A program made the position numbers and the translations under genes. From Isoetes taiwanensis (lineage: Eukaryota > Streptophyta > Lycopodiopsida > Isoetales > Isoetaceae): a stretch of 64,000 bases of DNA. The stretch lies in contig JAJEKV010000027.1 of the NCBI GenBank assembly GCA_021234155.1, positions 8,420,873-8,484,872 of the forward strand. Direction: 5' to 3'. The notes under the pieces are model-generated. The model was not told the origin of the DNA and ran no database searches. It saw nothing but the letters and a program-made list of their open reading frames with translations. This document shows, in pieces, positions 1-10,179 of the stretch (within the stretch, counting starts at the first letter, position 1; each line of letters begins with the position of its first letter).

Positions 1-235
1 AAACTCCACAAACTCAAACTCCAATTCTCTTTGTAAACTCAAACTCCAATTCTCACCACAAACGCAAACTCCACAAACTCAAACTCTAATTCTCTTTGTG
101 GCTTGTTACTACACAAACTCAAACTCAAACTCCGCGTTAAACAAACAAACTACACAAACTCAAGCCACAAACTCATAACTCCATTTCCCTTTGTGGCTTG
201 TTACTACGCAAACTCAAACTCCACAAACTGCATTT
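1..235. repeat. CAAACTC-type minisatellite, copy 1
   Basis: Tandem, imperfect units built on 'CACAAACTCAAACTCCA' with interspersed 'attctctttgtgg' segments. The plus strand is almost free of G. The array continues past the left edge. The copy 2 counterpart is 23990-24320. Confidence 0.85.
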
Positions 236-1678
236 GATGTCTACAATTTCTTGCATATAATGCTCCTTCTTCTCCCTCAATGATTTGAAGGTTTTCTTCA
301 ACTCTTTCCATTTGTTATATGACTGTTGTAGCCTACAATCAACCTCTTTCACCTTCAATTCAGTGGAGTCCTTCCATTTTGTTATCATCTGTAAGGAATC
401 TGTAATAAAACAATTCAGTAAATTAGTTACATGTATACAAAGTATATTCCACAATCTAAAGAAAGTTTATTAAAGGCTCAATCCACAATCTATATTCCAC
501 CCACTGTAATTCAGGTCCAATCTATAAAATATAATCTACAAAGCACAAAATATAAATCCTTAACCACAAATTAACCTTCACAAATGCAAAATCACAAACC
601 AGCACAAATGGAAAACCACAAACCACAGAACACAATATAAAATTCCCCCAATCCACAAACCAAAACATGCAACCACAAACTACAGAACATAGAACACAAT
701 ATAAAATTCACTCAATCCACAAACCAAGACACCCAACTCATAAACCAAATCCATTAACCCCAAACCACAAATCATAAACAACAAACAATAAATCCAAATA
801 TATAAACTGCAATCTAAATTCACAAACTCTAAATCACAATTCTATACCACAATTTCAAATCTACAATATAAATTCACAACTCCAAACCACAATTCTACTA
901 AAGAACCACAATTTAAGATTCACTGACCTAAAACCACAAAAACTATGACCACAATCACCACAAAGGCTAGGCTATGAACGAACCAATGATTACTTGTTAC
1001 TTCAAGACTCTACAATCCTTTAAGAAATCATATAATCCACATTCTTAAAACAGAACAATGTTTATCAAAAGTACTTACTATCAGAATGTCCAAAGGTAAA
1101 ATCTCCTTTTTGCATCTCCAACTTTGCTGAAACCACATTGTGTTGCGTAAGCTCATTTACATACAAAATGCAAATTAAACAAAATAACTACAATTTGTAT
1201 TACCATATTTCTATCTCTTGGACTCCAGGGTTTTAGAATATGATGAAGCCAACCGTGGTTCAGTGATGCCTGAATCTTGTATAGGTTTTACTGTTTTTTT
1301 AGTCCCACTATCTTCCTCGATGGATAGATTATCTTCCTCTAGCATTGAAGACCTCTTTTTTGAAGCATGCTTATAAAAACTCAACCAATTTATATCCTTA
1401 CCTTTAACATCATGCAAAAACGATGCTACAACCATAACTTGACTAACTTGCCCATTTTGAACATGACTCCTTTCCTCATAGATTGCCCTGTAAATGCTCA
1501 GAAAAGCCTCTTTCTTCTCTTTTTTCAGAGCTCTCAGTCTATAGGATTGTTTATTCTCCACCTTTCGTCCCCAATACTTGTGCATCTCTAATGGATCCAC
1601 AAACTTTTCCTCATGCTTTAACAAATCCCTGTACAATCCTCTATCATTCAAGACAAGGTTTTCTATTTCTGCAACCAT
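232..1678 (-). CDS. Unrecognised three-exon candidate gene, copy 1
   Basis: I do not recognise this protein. Exon 1 (1678-1204, ATG at 1678) encodes about 155 residues, rich in Lys/Glu, with 'HKYWGRKVENKQ' near residue 33 and an acidic Ser-rich tail. A GT follows at 1203. Exon 2 (1126-1079) starts after 'TTTCAG' and ends before 'GTAAGT'. Exon 3 starts at 399 after 'TTATTACAG' and encodes a charged, probably coiled-coil segment ('SYNKWKELKKTFKSLREKK'). Phases are compatible across both introns. An in-frame TAG at 1211, just before the first donor, lies where the two copies disagree, so it may be a sequence error. The 3' end is uncertain because it runs into the minisatellite. Copy 2 (25768 downward) carries several frameshifts. 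It may be a real gene or part of a transposon. Confidence 0.5.
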
Positions 1679-2564
1679 GATCTAAGAGACCAAGAATTGA
1701 ACCAACTCCACAAGGTCAAAAATCAATCGAAACAAAATCGGCACTACATACAGCCAAAGCTTTGCCCATGATTCGGCAAGCTCTAGCTATGACCCGACAA
1801 TCTCTGTACTATGATCCACAAGCTATGATCCACAAGATCTGGCTATGCTTCTGTAGTCTCTGTTTAGGTCTTTTCACAAGGTCAAAAATCAATGGAAACA
1901 AAATCGGGATCTGGCTATTCTTCTGCAGTTTCTATTTAGATCTTTTTGGTGTTTTTGGTTTTTTTGGCGGTCCATATTATCTTGGCCTCCGTGTTATTTT
2001 GGCTTCCATGGCATTGGGCTTGTGTGGCAAATTCAAAAGGTCCTATTCTCGAGAAAGATCTCATGCCAAAGAGAGGGAATTTATTTTCGCATTATCATAA
2101 ATGCTAAATGATAGTTTTGAACTATGTTTTGAGCTATTTTTGTGGTACAAAAATGACCAGAATTGAGATACCATATCATGAATCCACCCACATTGAAGAA
2201 GAATCAGCCATAAAAAACATTATCCTTGTTTGTATTTCCTCTGTTGCTTCATGAAAAACATTTCTGTTGTAATTTCTGTTAGCAACTCAATGTAATTTTC
2301 AATGTTGGCAGTTCTGGAATTAAGCATGAAACTGGATTTCGGAAACACTGCATTTTGGCAATGCAGTGGGATTTTGGGTGCTGGATTTTTTAATACAAAA
2401 CTTGCATTCTACATAAAGCATATTTGGTACATTATCGCATAGCTATTTGCATGCTCATTGCATAAATTAGAGCAAAGACAGTCCAGATCCTATGAAGAAT
2501 ACATTCTTTAGCAGAACAATTGTTTTCTATGCAGTTTAAAAGTGGTTTTTCTTGTGGATAGTTA
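1679..2564. other. No gene seen; probable promoter side of the candidate gene
   Basis: AT-rich sequence upstream of the minus-strand ATG at 1678, duplicated at 25769-26642. It contains short local duplications such as 'ctatgatccacaag' near 1810-1830. I see no convincing open reading frame, TATA box or RNA gene. Confidence 0.4.
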
Positions 2565-2612
2565 ATAGAATAGAATAGAATAGAATAGAATAGAATAGAA
2601 TAGAATAGAATA
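2565..2612. repeat. (GAATA)n microsatellite, LINE 3' tail, copy 1
   Basis: About nine perfect GAATA units on the plus strand, i.e. (TATTC)n on the strand of the adjoining LINE remnant. It sits exactly at the 3' end of that remnant, which is why I read it as a simple-repeat LINE tail rather than a random microsatellite. The copy 2 equivalent is 26643-26690. Confidence 0.85.
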
Positions 2613-4040
2613 CATTAATGTCCCTTGTGCCGTGAGGCCCCTGGACTTGTGTAGCATGGGCGAGCTCCCTAAAAAGGGTGCTACTAGCACATCACGCTGT
2701 TATGATGTAGCCTTTTCTAAGGTGGCTTTTTCTTTTATTACCAAAGATCCCGCTTTACCTCGGCCGTGGGTCGTGGCAAAGATGCGACGTCGTTATCAAT
2801 CAGCTTTTAATCGAAAGCGGTTTGTGTGGGGTTTTATGACCTATTTTGTACCGGTCATATTACAAACCCTCTTTCATTGTGTACTTCTCTGTGTCTGGTC
2901 GTCATTCTTTGGATCGCGTCTGCCAAATCCCGGAGCGATTCTGTCATCGTCATCAGCCTATGAATTGGTTCCCCCCATCTTATATTTCTCAGATTGCCCC
3001 TCGATGTCTCTCAGATCGGGCCATTAATCATATGGTTCTCGCTCTTCTATCCTTCCACCGCCACAGCATTCGCATATCCCGTCTTCCTTGTCTCTCTCCA
3101 CTGTCTTTTCGATTCTTAGATCATGACTTCCCATCCCAATCTAGCCGAATGTCTCTTCGCTTTTCCCCAAGATGTTATCCCTGTACATCCGGTATCCTAT
3201 ATGCCGATCCGGATTAAAAACTTGTGTGAGCCGGGCCGTCTTTTGGTCCTCAGATGTCTTTGCACCATGCTCTTGTCGCTTTGTTCCGCCCCTCCTCATT
3301 CCATCGCCCTTCTTGTATTAGGTCACTTAGGTTTAATCCCATCTGTCTGGTCCATGTTGCCACCTCTTTAAACCATCCACTGCCTGTAAGGATGTGTGAT
3401 TTTGCGGATTCGGTGATTGCAATGCTAGACAGTTTCCCTTGTATGTCTCCTGCATTGTCTCTGAGCAGGTACCTTATGGTTCTCTCCCATGCTCTCACTT
3501 CCATCGGTTTTTGCCCTGTTTCGAGGATCATGATCGTTAGTGGTGTATTTGTTCTTACCCTGAATTCTTGTCTGTGCCATTGCCTAAGAATCCCTTCTTG
3601 TTTTTCCCAATTTCTGTCTGTTAGACCTGGTCCCCATGCTTCTGCCCCGTATAACTGAGTGGTGGCTACCGCTGCACTGAATAGGTAACACTTGATGTCT
3701 CAGTCAGTTATTCTACTTCTGTTACAGAAGTTCTTCATGTTGAAGTAGCTTCCTATAGCCGATTGCCTTCCTATAGCCGATGTCTGTGACCTGTCTGCCA
3801 ATTTTTGTCTCAGCACACTTCAGCAATTCCACGGTCAGGCCGTATAAATCCGGTGCTTTATGGTTTGCCATCCTGTTTAGGGCTAACATTACCTCCATCA
3901 TGTTGAAGCATGGTTTGTCCCGGTTCTGCAGTATTGGTATTGGTACCGGTGGTGCCCCTGTTTTATACAATTTGTCCAGGTACCTCTCCCATCCCTCTGC
4001 TCCAATGCCATCTTGTTCATTCCTTGCTTTCATATTGCTG
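2613..4040 (-). mobile_element. Internally deleted LINE (non-LTR retrotransposon), copy 1
   Basis: Two reverse-transcriptase pieces lie in order on the minus strand. At 4033-3722 is the beginning of the RT domain, with 'RMANHKAPDLYGLTVELLK' (compare the usual LINE 'KAPGxDGxTxELLK'). At 3702-3250 is the C-terminal part ('TQLYGAEAWGPG', then 'RVRTNTPLTIMILETGQKP'). The central RT with the YxDD catalytic motif is missing between them, at a point where 'cttcctatagccgat' is repeated near 3750-3780. The 3' region contains 'ccaggggcctcacggcac' and ends in (TATTC)n. The element cannot encode an active enzyme. Confidence 0.8.
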
Positions 4041-4224
4041 TCCCCTCCTTTGTGTTTGAGTCCCCTCCAAAATCTCCGGGGCTATTTTTTCAGTAGTTTT
4101 CCCATATACCATTGGTGCCGTAGCAGGTTATTATATCTTTTCTTCTTCATCATCCCCTTCAGGGTTATTTTTTTGCTGCCACTGCAAAGTAATCTCCACA
4201 TTTGACCCGGTCAGCAATATTATA

Positions 4225-5690
4225 AGGGCCTTTGTAACTTCCCAACCTCAACTATATCACAAATAGATGAAGAAGCAGGTTCAATTTCCACCAGTTCCCA
4301 ATTATTCACATATGATGTATTCTCGCATCTATCCCAATGTTCATCTATACGTAAAACTACAAAAGCATGAGAATCTTCGAATCAGAATTGAGTTGTTGAT
4401 CCCAAGTCAATGCACGCATACACTATGAATTTTTTTGAGTATCTTTCAATCGTATGTGATCCCCATTCCTTACGCCTATCGACTTTTCCTGCTTTAACTT
4501 CCCAAAAAAATCTTTTAATATCTTTCTTTTTTGTCTTTGGTTCCTCTTTGGAAGAAATTGTACTAGAAAATAACTCATTGGCAGCCTCCACAATATCATG
4601 TGCATTCTCTATCTTAGTATTAGGATATAGGCGTTGGATCATTCTGACCCATCTCTTTAATTCAGCAGCCTTGCCATCATGTTCTCCCTTTCCGTGATTT
4701 GGACCAAAGTAATTCCACATTATATGAATTAGAGTCTGATATGAGTATCTAGCAATAAAATAAAATGGCCTTGCAGCTTTGAATTATGATGCAAAGACCA
4801 TCGAAAAATCCCAAAGGTTTACGTGGTTTTTCAAATTCCCTCTTCCATATAATTGAAGTGCATATTAAAGCAATGCTGCACGAATAAAGTGTCATGTTTA
4901 TGGTCATTTGATATGTAATAATGTGTTTCTTTTACTACACCATTCTCAGCCACATGGTAAGTAATGTGGACGAGAATGGTCACTTGCACGCTTGTCCAAA
5001 GATTTGAGATTGCATCCTGTTCTCTCTTTCAATGTGTAATTTTCCGCAAAATCCACCACTGACACTATGACATCTGACGGGAGATTATCGAGCATTTCAC
5101 GAAACTGTTTATCTTGCCATTTATATTTGAAATTGTGGAGAGGAAATTTTTCCAACCTGTCTTTGAGTTTGCTTATTAGCACTGCTAGTGTGGTCTCTTT
5201 GTTTTGGTATTTCAAAACTTTCTTAGGCTCTCCACGTTTATCCATACCTCCATGTTCATAGTCGATGTACTCCCATTTCACAACCTCCTCACTCTGGCGT
5301 CTGGCCGTTTGGTCTAGTGGTAACACACTAGTTCCTTAGCAATGTGGTCTCGAGTTCGAGACCGCCCAGAATCGCACTCAGTACTGTTGGGAGTCAAATC
5401 CCAACAGACGCAATGTAAGGTGGTTAGGGGCAGGGCCCAACCAAGCAATGTAGTGTGGTGTGTGGTCACATGTCCAGTTGGATGCTGCCTAGTGGCGCGA
5501 CGTTAAAACTACTCTATCTATCTATCTAATTCCTTAGGGCAGATTGCAAACTTCTTTATCCCACGCTCACTACAAGTACCGTCAAGGCAATCCTTACTAT
5601 AGAATTCATCAATCTTACCCTTCAATGATGTCTGTAAAAATCTTGCACTCACAAGTACATGACTTTGAGTGTTTCTTCCTGACTTTAGTT
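4225..5690 (-). pseudogene. Broken gene of an unrecognised conserved family, split by a SINE, copy 1
   Basis: Reading on the minus strand: a Cys-rich segment ('SKSCTCECKIFTDI', about 5660-5620), then 'DCLDGTCSERGIKKFAICP' (about 5600-5540), then the SINE (5529-5303), then 'EEVVKWEYIDYEHGG' onwards (5290-4950), and 'MWNYFGPNHGKGEHDG' onwards (4720-4382). The spacing 'SDGAAS ... NHGKGEHDG' resembles uncharacterised proteins I recall from other eukaryotes; the function is unknown to me. Acidic residues in both motifs could suggest a nuclease-like fold, but that is inference. It is disrupted by the SINE, a frameshift in the Cys-rich part, and errors at 4790-4850 and 4960-5010. Confidence 0.6.
5303..5529 (+). 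mobile_element. tRNA-derived SINE inside a coding region, copy 1
   Basis: A tRNA-like head with an A box 'TGGTCTAGTGG' (5310-5320) and a B box 'AGTTCGAGACC' (5353-5363), 33 bases apart as in RNA polymerase III promoters. A body of about 150 bases follows, then a (TCTA)n tail at 5514-5528. It lies inside the minus-strand pseudogene, between its 'CPKEL' and 'EEVVKW' segments. I could not find clear target-site duplications. Confidence 0.75.
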
Positions 5691-5879
5691 AAACCATCCA
5701 GCAGCATTTATAACCTAACATGATGTATGGAACAACAAGTGTTATACTCTGCTAGCTTCACTACAAATCGCGGCTTCAAATTTTGAAAAGCTGAAGCTCC
5801 AACTTTGACATTTGAATATTTTGCTTTGAAAGCTTTATAGAGTTGCATCTAAGAACAAAACAATAATTGATTATCAATC

Positions 5880-6290
5880 TCAAACCGCAAACCGCAAATA
5901 TGAACCTCAAACTATAATAATGAAATTCCAAACCACAAAATAAAACAATATCCTTTAAAAACCTTAAAACCACAATCTAACCTAAAATCACGACCCATCG
6001 AACCATAATCTAGACCCACAATGTAATCCACAACCACAACCAAATTGAAACCAAAAACCATTCAATCCAAACTACAATCCAATCAAAACCATAATCCAGA
6101 ACCACAATGTAATCCACAACCACAACCAAGTTTAAACCACAATGCAACGAATCACAATATAACTTGAACCACAGTCTAATCTAACTAATGCAATCCAAGC
6201 CAGTGGAATTGAAACCACAATGTAATCCAAAACCACAATCTACTCCAACCATAATGCAGTCCACCTTGGATCTAAAACTATGATATACTA
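5880..6290. repeat. CCACAA-rich degenerate repeat tract, copy 1
   Basis: Plus strand made largely of variations on 'aatccacaaccacaacc' and 'aaaccacaatgtaatcc', strongly depleted in G. Similar A/C-rich text also occurs at about 540-960. No gene seen; long apparent reading frames here come from the missing G on one strand. Confidence 0.7.
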
Positions 6291-6659
6291 TTTACAACAC
6301 ACAATCTATAATCTATTACAGAGGATCTAGAGAAAACTGTGATCAAATCAAGCTTGAAAGAGTAGATAGACAGTAGAGTAGCACACTGGCCTCAATTTTT
6401 GGTCCACAGTTGTTTTTAAGTGTTGTTTTATGCCAAAAACAACACCAAAATGGTCCTCCAAAGTCCACATGGCCTATTTATTCGGATTTGCACAAAGAGA
6501 CAGTGGTGTTTTGACAGAAATTTCCCAGGGTGGTCTTTTGGCAGAAAAATCCACGCGTAGAAAAAATTGACATAGTTGTTGTGATTGTTTGTCAACGTGT
6601 ATTTTTTTCCTTCACTGTTGTTTTTAGTGGAACCATGCATTATTTATCTTCAGAATTAC

Positions 6660-7060
6660 ATGCGTAGGTCTCGATATTACCACATGTGAAAAGCTAAATT
6701 ACAACGTGAAAGTAAGATTATTTTTAAAAATAGTAATATGTAATTTAACAAAGTACCACATGTGTTATTGAAATCTTGCTATTGTTTTTTATGCTATTAA
6801 GTATTGCTTTTTTAAAATAAGGACACGTAAAAAAGTTTTATTATAACACGTAGAAAAATCAGGTGTTGCTTCTAATGTATATTTTAACTAATGAGATATA
6901 AACACGTGGCATGCTTTTTATATAAAAAGCATTATTTTAAGTAATGAAAAAGCGTTATTTTAATTAATGAAATGTGTACGTGTGGCTTTTAAATATTTTA
7001 ACTAATGAAGAAAGCATAATTTTAATAATTAAATATTGACACGTGGCAACATAAATTAAA
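6660..7060. repeat. AT-rich diverged repeats with ACACGTGGC motifs, copy 1
   Basis: Loose repeats of about 60-75 bp, each with a CACGT-containing core: 'aacacgtag' near 6846, 'aacacgtggc' near 6901, 'gtacgtgtggc' near 6976 and 'gacacgtggc' near 7029, separated by 'ttttaactaatgaa'-like text. Copy 2 is at about 30830-31230. Either promoter-like G-box/ABRE motifs or simply the unit of a transposon-derived repeat. Confidence 0.5.
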
Positions 7061-7199
7061 AACTTCATAAATCATGCTCTTCATTCATCTTATTTATTTT
7101 TAAAAAGTCTTTGGGAAATCAAACCCAAACAATTTCATGAAGGCATAAATAATTTAAAATTGCAATCAAATTCAACCTCGCGTTTCATTTAAGAAAACT

Positions 7200-7927
7200 G
7201 GTTTACATTTGCTTTAGTTTTGTTTCACTTGAGTTGAGCAAACTAGTTCATGTTTTTTTTTTTTTTTCAGTAAATGTGCTTCATTTCTAAGATAAGAAAT
7301 TTCAATGTATTCAAAAAAGGCCTGCTGTGTTTTCCTTAGTAAAATTAAAAAATAATCACTTTCATAACACATAAACAATAAGGTCTGATATCTTACCAGA
7401 TCTTGGTTGAGAGAGAAATAGGAAAAGCATATGCGATGTTTATCTCCAGGGCCGGCTCCAAACTCTGCTGCACCAGCATCAGCTTCCTTCCCCAATTAAT
7501 GAAGATACTTAGAGAGCAAAAAAATGCCAAAAATTACACATCCTTCTAAAGGAAGCTCTCTGCAAAACAGATAAGGTAATCAGAAAGGGTTCAACTCCGA
7601 AGAAAAAAAAAAAAAAAGAAAGAACGGATAAAAGAAGAAGGATTTACCAGTTATGACGGAGAGGCAACGAATAAAGGGCCAACAAAAGGCAGTCAAACTA
7701 TGACATGCACACACTGAGTTCTCTGCATCTTTGCCTACAACCACAAAAATGAGTTAGCGGGCTGTAGCAAACATTTCTGGAAGGAAAACACGTGATAACC
7801 AGCCACCGTATTTGTATGAGCGATCTAACCCGAAGCATCTGACCTGACATATTTTTTGGAGATGAAGTAACCAGGTACAGTGGCATAAACAAAAGTGAGT
7901 GCCATCGCCAGAAGAAAGCTGAGCGCC
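7200..7927 (-). other. Possible exons on the minus strand, unassigned
   Basis: Two short GC-richer segments on the minus strand look exon-like. One (about 7490-7400) reads 'KEADAGAAEFGAGPGDKHR' and is followed by a 'CTG|GTAAGATATC' donor. The other (about 7738-7650) lies between 'GGTTGTAG' and 'CTG|GTAAATCC'. I cannot join them into a sensible protein or recognise a family. The copy 2 equivalents are 31384-31910. A real gene with errors or chance matches are both possible. Confidence 0.25.
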
Positions 7928-8005
7928 ATAGCCAGCTTCCCCTTGGAACATGTCCACTCCACTGAGAACCAAGTCTAGTTGCCATGTTAGCTCTGATACC
8001 AATGT
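7928..8005 (-). mobile_element. Copia retrotransposon fragment: primer-binding site and gag start, copy 1
   Basis: On the minus strand 'CACATTGGTATCAGAGC' matches the classic Ty1-copia LTR end plus initiator-tRNA primer-binding site. Just after it comes 'MATRLG' and, one frame over, 'LSGVDMFQGEAGY'. This aligns with the gag start at 61193 ('MSTRLG ... LSGIEVFQGEAGF'), so both belong to one family. The match stops after about 25 codons. An LTR should lie at higher coordinates from about 8003, but I cannot define its other end. Copy 2 is at about 32100-32178. Confidence 0.6.
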
Positions 8006-8797
8006 GAGAAACATATAACCAGACAAAGCTAGAACAATGATTAATCAACTTATCATAGGCAACTAACTTAAGCTTGAGTCACTCTTATCATAAGGTTAAT
8101 ATATTCACACTTATATTAACAATACAACAACAGAATTTCAACCCATATCAAAGCAATGACTCATTATTCATATCGAAACAGTGAGATTTACGTTCATTAA
8201 CAGATCCGGCTACACGGATAATACAAAGCAATTCATTTTCATCATTTATTTTACGCATCCGAACCCATTTAAAGATCGCCCGACCTTCCAATGTAGCAGT
8301 AAGGCTACTAGTGAAATTTTCATTTGACCGCCACCATATTCTAATTTGGTTCCCGAAATATCATGAATAATCAAGCATTATAATATTAAATATTTTCAAC
8401 CATTGTCTTCATTTTTTATTTTGCCTTTCAAGATAGCTTTGTACTTTTAACTTCATGCCTCAATAACCTTCTGACCTATCTCTCATGATGACTTATCTAA
8501 CATGAATATTCTCACAGTTATAGGTGTTGTTATTAGCATCAGATATAGTGTTAGTAGTTGTTACACATATACCATTAATACGTATTTAGTGTCAGTGCCC
8601 ACTAGTGACATTAAAGGTGGTGGTATTAGCATCAAATAGAATAGCACCTTTAGTGTCATGAATTCCGTCAATGTTTGTGTAGCCATAGTATATGCCATAA
8701 TAGATGTTACTATTAGTATCATCAAGATCACAAATATTGTCCCAATAGTTGTAACAAACATTATGTCAGTTCATATAGTGATATTACGAGTGTTAAT

Positions 8798-9475
8798 ATT
8801 GATAATATGAAGAGAAAATTTTGAAAATGCTCCTATATTTTTTTATAATTGTGAAAATGCCCTTGTAATTTTTGTATTTGTTGAAATGCCCCTAATTCTT
8901 ATATTAACACTACCTTTCATAGTAGTTACCATTCTATTCTACAAAAGAAATAAAAATAGAGTATGTTTTAGATCCCCATCTTTGGCTTCTACTAAGAGCT
9001 TTCCATCCTTTAAGAAGGCGGGTTTATTGGCTATGATAAAGCATCATGCAATCTACTCGACCTCGAATTTTCGACGGACCTACGTACCAAATTCACATAC
9101 AATAGCTTTGATGGAGAACAGGGTTTGCTTTCTAGCTTTTCCAGTTCTTTTCCCCTTTGTTTTGCATAATCCAACAAATCCCTCAATCACCAGGTTTTCC
9201 TGGAGACCTCAAAATGTCTGTAGTGTGGTAGCTTAGCAATCTATCTAAGCTTACACCCATCACGGCTTAAATCAATCCTTAGGCTTAGATCTATAAACCG
9301 CCGATCCATTCATATCCATTTGCGGCCTTATGGTGGCTTTGCAAAATGATGGATGGTCCACATACATGGGCATTTCAATAAATACAAAAAGTATATGGGC
9401 ATTTTGACAATTATCAAGAAATAAAAGGGCATTTTTAGAATTTTCCATAATATGAATATCTAGCATTATAACAGG
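8798..9475. mobile_element. Inverted-repeat element, about 0.68 kb, copy 1
   Basis: The left arm (about 8798-8900) and right arm (about 9350-9475) are diverged reverse complements of roughly 100 bases. Both contain three spaced copies of a 'GAAAATGCCC'-like motif and the string 'tttttgtattt'. The interior has no recognisable transposase. The arrangement suggests a non-autonomous DNA transposon, but I could not confirm exact ends or a target duplication. Confidence 0.55.
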
Positions 9476-9689
9476 AATTATTTTTTATAGTTTTATACAC
9501 TTTTTCACATGGTTTTAGGATGATTTCAGCGCTGTATTCGAAGGCATACTAAATAGTATTTCTAGAGTGCCTTTTGGGTCATGTTGGGTGTTGGGTTCTT
9601 TGATACTAAATAGTATTTCTAGAGTGCTCTTTTGGGTCGTGGTTGGGTGTTGGGTTCGCTAAATAATCCATCGGGTTGATATTGTCAAT

Positions 9690-10179
9690 GCATGCATATG
9701 TATCAAGCCCCAATAACTTTTACCCTCATTCTTGTGTTGTTGGCGGGTATGGATTCTTGATGACAGAGGGATATTGGTATGGCATCATACCTTCAAATGA
9801 GGATGAATCTCATACCCTTCAAAGTTGCCCAAAGATATGATCAAATTCGATGCGCTTATGCTGAAGTTGGTCGTGCCCGCCAGCCGTTACATGTGACATT
9901 GAGCACAAAGATCCGTGACGGGTGCCGGGATCATACCTTCGAGGTTATGGACATGCGAGATCAGCTATGTCCTCGCACACTTTGACCAGATATATACATT
10001 GATGTATACTTGTACGCTTTGACAAGATTCTTATTACCGCCACGGTTTTTCCTCGAAACCTTTCGGGGGGGGTTTTAACCCGACAAGAATAAGTTTGTCA
10101 AGGCCTCCTTGTAGGTCCCATAGGCCGATTGGCCCTCGAAGTGATCTATAAAAATCATTCTCATTCTCATTCTCATTCT
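9690..10179 (+). mobile_element. 5'-truncated LINE 3' end, copy 1
   Basis: The plus strand carries the last part of a LINE ORF, a 3' UTR containing 'cctcgaaacctttcgg' and a tail of 'CATTCT' units (10154-10179). In this copy the coding part is scrambled at every CAG/CTG; copy 2 shows the reading frame. Confidence 0.65.

Noticed and set aside
1-235. CRISPR array
   Set aside because: The repeats are contiguous, variable in length and lack unique spacers; this is a eukaryotic minisatellite.
2632-4205. Several plus-strand frames of 80-140 codons
   Set aside because: They overlap the minus-strand LINE coding pieces, which have clear RT similarity.
6428-6640. 70-codon minus-strand frame conserved in both copies
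   Set aside because: No domain, low-complexity start, and its conservation is explained by the duplication itself.
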